In this document: piece after piece, positions 42,412 to 43,231 of the stretch
Numbering within the stretch: the stretch's first letter is position 1
Layout: each line of letters begins with the position of its first letter
NCBI GenBank assembly: GCA_016280345.1
Contig: JAEEGN010000069.1
Location: forward strand, 1-43,231
DNA length: 43,231 bases
Source: Selenomonadaceae bacterium
GTDB taxonomy: Bacteria > Bacillota > Negativicutes > Selenomonadales > Selenomonadaceae
Direction of reading: 5' to 3'
The notes under the pieces: model-generated
Databases searched by the model: none
Told to the model about the DNA's origin: nothing
What the model saw: only the letters and a program-made list of their open reading frames with translations
Made by a program: the position numbers and the translations under genes

Positions 42412-43231
42412 TCATTCGCCTTTTCGCCCGTGGTAGAGGCACCAAGGCTCTTCTGCCATGTAATCACCCTCGTGATAGAACGCTGCCCGGGCCCGGCAGC
42501 CACCGCAAATTCCCTTGAAATCGCAAGTTCCGCAGCCGCCTTTGTAATTCAGGGAACGAAGCTGCCGGAAGACCTCGCTGGTCTGCCAAATCACGTCGAA
42601 TGGCTTCTCCCGCACGTCGCCCGCCTCGATATTGAGATAGGCGCAGGGCTGTACCTTGCCCCGGGGGCTGATGATGCAATAGGCCAGCCCCGCCAGGCAT
42701 CCACGGCGGAAGCGTGTTTTCATCCCCATCAAAGAGGCGATACGGAGAAACTGTGGCGCACAAGTCGGCTTGAGTTCGATATCCACGGTCTGTTGTTTTC
42801 GCATAATGCGGGAAAGCGCCGCTTCGTAACCCTCGGCCCGGAGTGCCTCCTGCTCGAGGGTGGCCGCCCGGCCCGTTGGCACGAGAAAGAAGAAATGGTG
42901 CGCCGCTGCCCCTCTGGCCACAGCGAAATCCGTTATGGCCTCAAGCTCGCTCTCATTCCAGTCCATGACGGTCGTATGGATCTGGAAGGGGAGGCCTGCG
43001 GCGCGGCAATTCTCCATGCCGCGTACGGCCCCTTCCCAGGCGCCGGCCTCGCCTCGAAGACGGTCGTGCTTGGCCGCGTCGAGGGAATCGAGGGAGATGC
43101 CCATGCCCATCGCGCCGGCGTCTTTTAAAGCCGACGCCAGCGACGACGTGATCAAGGTGCCGTTCGTGCCGAAGACCGGGCGAAGGCCCCGGGCAGTCGC
43201 GTACCGCACCAGATGGAGAATATCCGGACGC
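42412..43231 (-). CDS. Radical SAM/SPASM protein of NirJ/AhbC-D type (N-terminus beyond window)
   Basis: The frame is open to the window edge, giving 272 C-terminal residues. The CxxxCxxC radical SAM site is beyond the edge. Seen are FGTNGTLI, GISLDSLDAAKHDRLRG, FFFLVPTGRA, LKPTCAPQFLRI and the SPASM cysteine region CGTCDFKGICGGCRARA followed by EEPWCLYH. The VPTGR and pTCAPQ motifs are those of NirJ and the AhbC/AhbD proteins that act in heme d1 and alternative heme synthesis from siroheme. Which member cannot be decided without the N-terminus and the neighbours. Glf follows but has no pathway link. Confidence 0.88.
   Translation of the reverse strand, partial: RPDILHLVRYATARGLRPVFGTNGTLITSSLASALKDAGAMGMGISLDSLDAAKHDRLRGEAGAWEGAVRGMENCRAAGLPFQIHTTVMDWNESELEAITDFAVARGAAAHHFFFLVPTGRAATLEQEALRAEGYEAALSRIMRKQQTVDIELKPTCAPQFLRIASLMGMKTRFRRGCLAGLAYCIISPRGKVQPCAYLNIEAGDVREKPFDVIWQTSEVFRQLRSLNYKGGCGTCDFKGICGGCRARAAFYHEGDYMAEEPWCLYHGRKGE

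Noticed and set aside
41166..42518. Open plus-strand frame of 450 codons opposite glf
   Set aside because: Glf motifs on the minus strand are unmistakable; this frame has no ribosome site.
1..43231. CRISPR arrays, insertion sequences, phage genes or toxin-antitoxin pairs
   Set aside because: Read for regular repeats, transposase motifs, integrase and small paired genes; none was seen.

Overview
The window comes from a fairly GC-rich Firmicute that has an outer membrane with LPS, most probably a member of the Negativicutes (Selenomonas/Mitsuokella-like). The evidence is a complete Kdo/lipid A/Lpt gene run beside Gram-positive-type features: a dCMP deaminase of ComEB type, TmcAL, a LytTR two-component pair, strong GGAGG ribosome sites and sigma-A promoters that often carry a TGn extended -10. 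The genus is inferred from gene content; no marker gene for it is present.

Layout. 1-2500: clpB on the minus strand, cut by the window edge, with a promoter overlaid by a symmetric AAAGTCAA repeat operator. 2575-11300: a signalling block. A protein combining a degenerate condensation domain with a cyclic-nucleotide-binding-like domain and a REC-GGDEF response regulator lie on the minus strand; a lone HPt protein and two hybrid sensor kinases lie on the plus strand. 11400-27470: one long plus-strand run headed by a TGn-TATAAT promoter: lpxB, msbA, a waaA-lpxK fusion, kdsB, kdsA, kdsD, kdsC, two tandem lpxL-type acyltransferases, lptC, lptA, lptB, one LptF/G permease, then a DUF3084 protein, an RNase H-fold nuclease-like protein and a dCMP deaminase, closed by a strong terminator. 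Together these genes make Kdo and lipid A-Kdo, flip the core and carry LPS across the periplasm. The early lipid A genes (lpxA/C/D, fabZ, lpxH/I) are not here.

27500-31200: a small membrane protein, tRNA-Arg(ACG), a LytTR regulator with its GHKL sensor kinase, and a thioredoxin-fold-like lipoprotein without the usual cysteines. 31300-34200: a self-contained operon with its own promoter and terminator. It encodes three divergent members of one small protein family (DUF6033-like) and a short protein resembling the C-terminal part of the flagellar cap protein FliD. This is the best candidate for an undescribed system.

34260-36740: a BASS-family transporter gene with panC and panD in one operon, preceded by a leader holding a terminator and a competing antiterminator. 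36760-39200: a nitroreductase, a DUF6765-type metal-dependent hydrolase-like protein and a membrane-anchored coiled-coil protein, all minus strand. 39235-40735: tmcAL with a structured leader. 40776-43231: a zinc-ribbon membrane protein, UDP-galactopyranose mutase, and the C-terminal part of a radical SAM/SPASM protein of the NirJ/AhbC-D type, cut by the window edge.

All family calls are from reading motifs and general resemblance; no database search was run.
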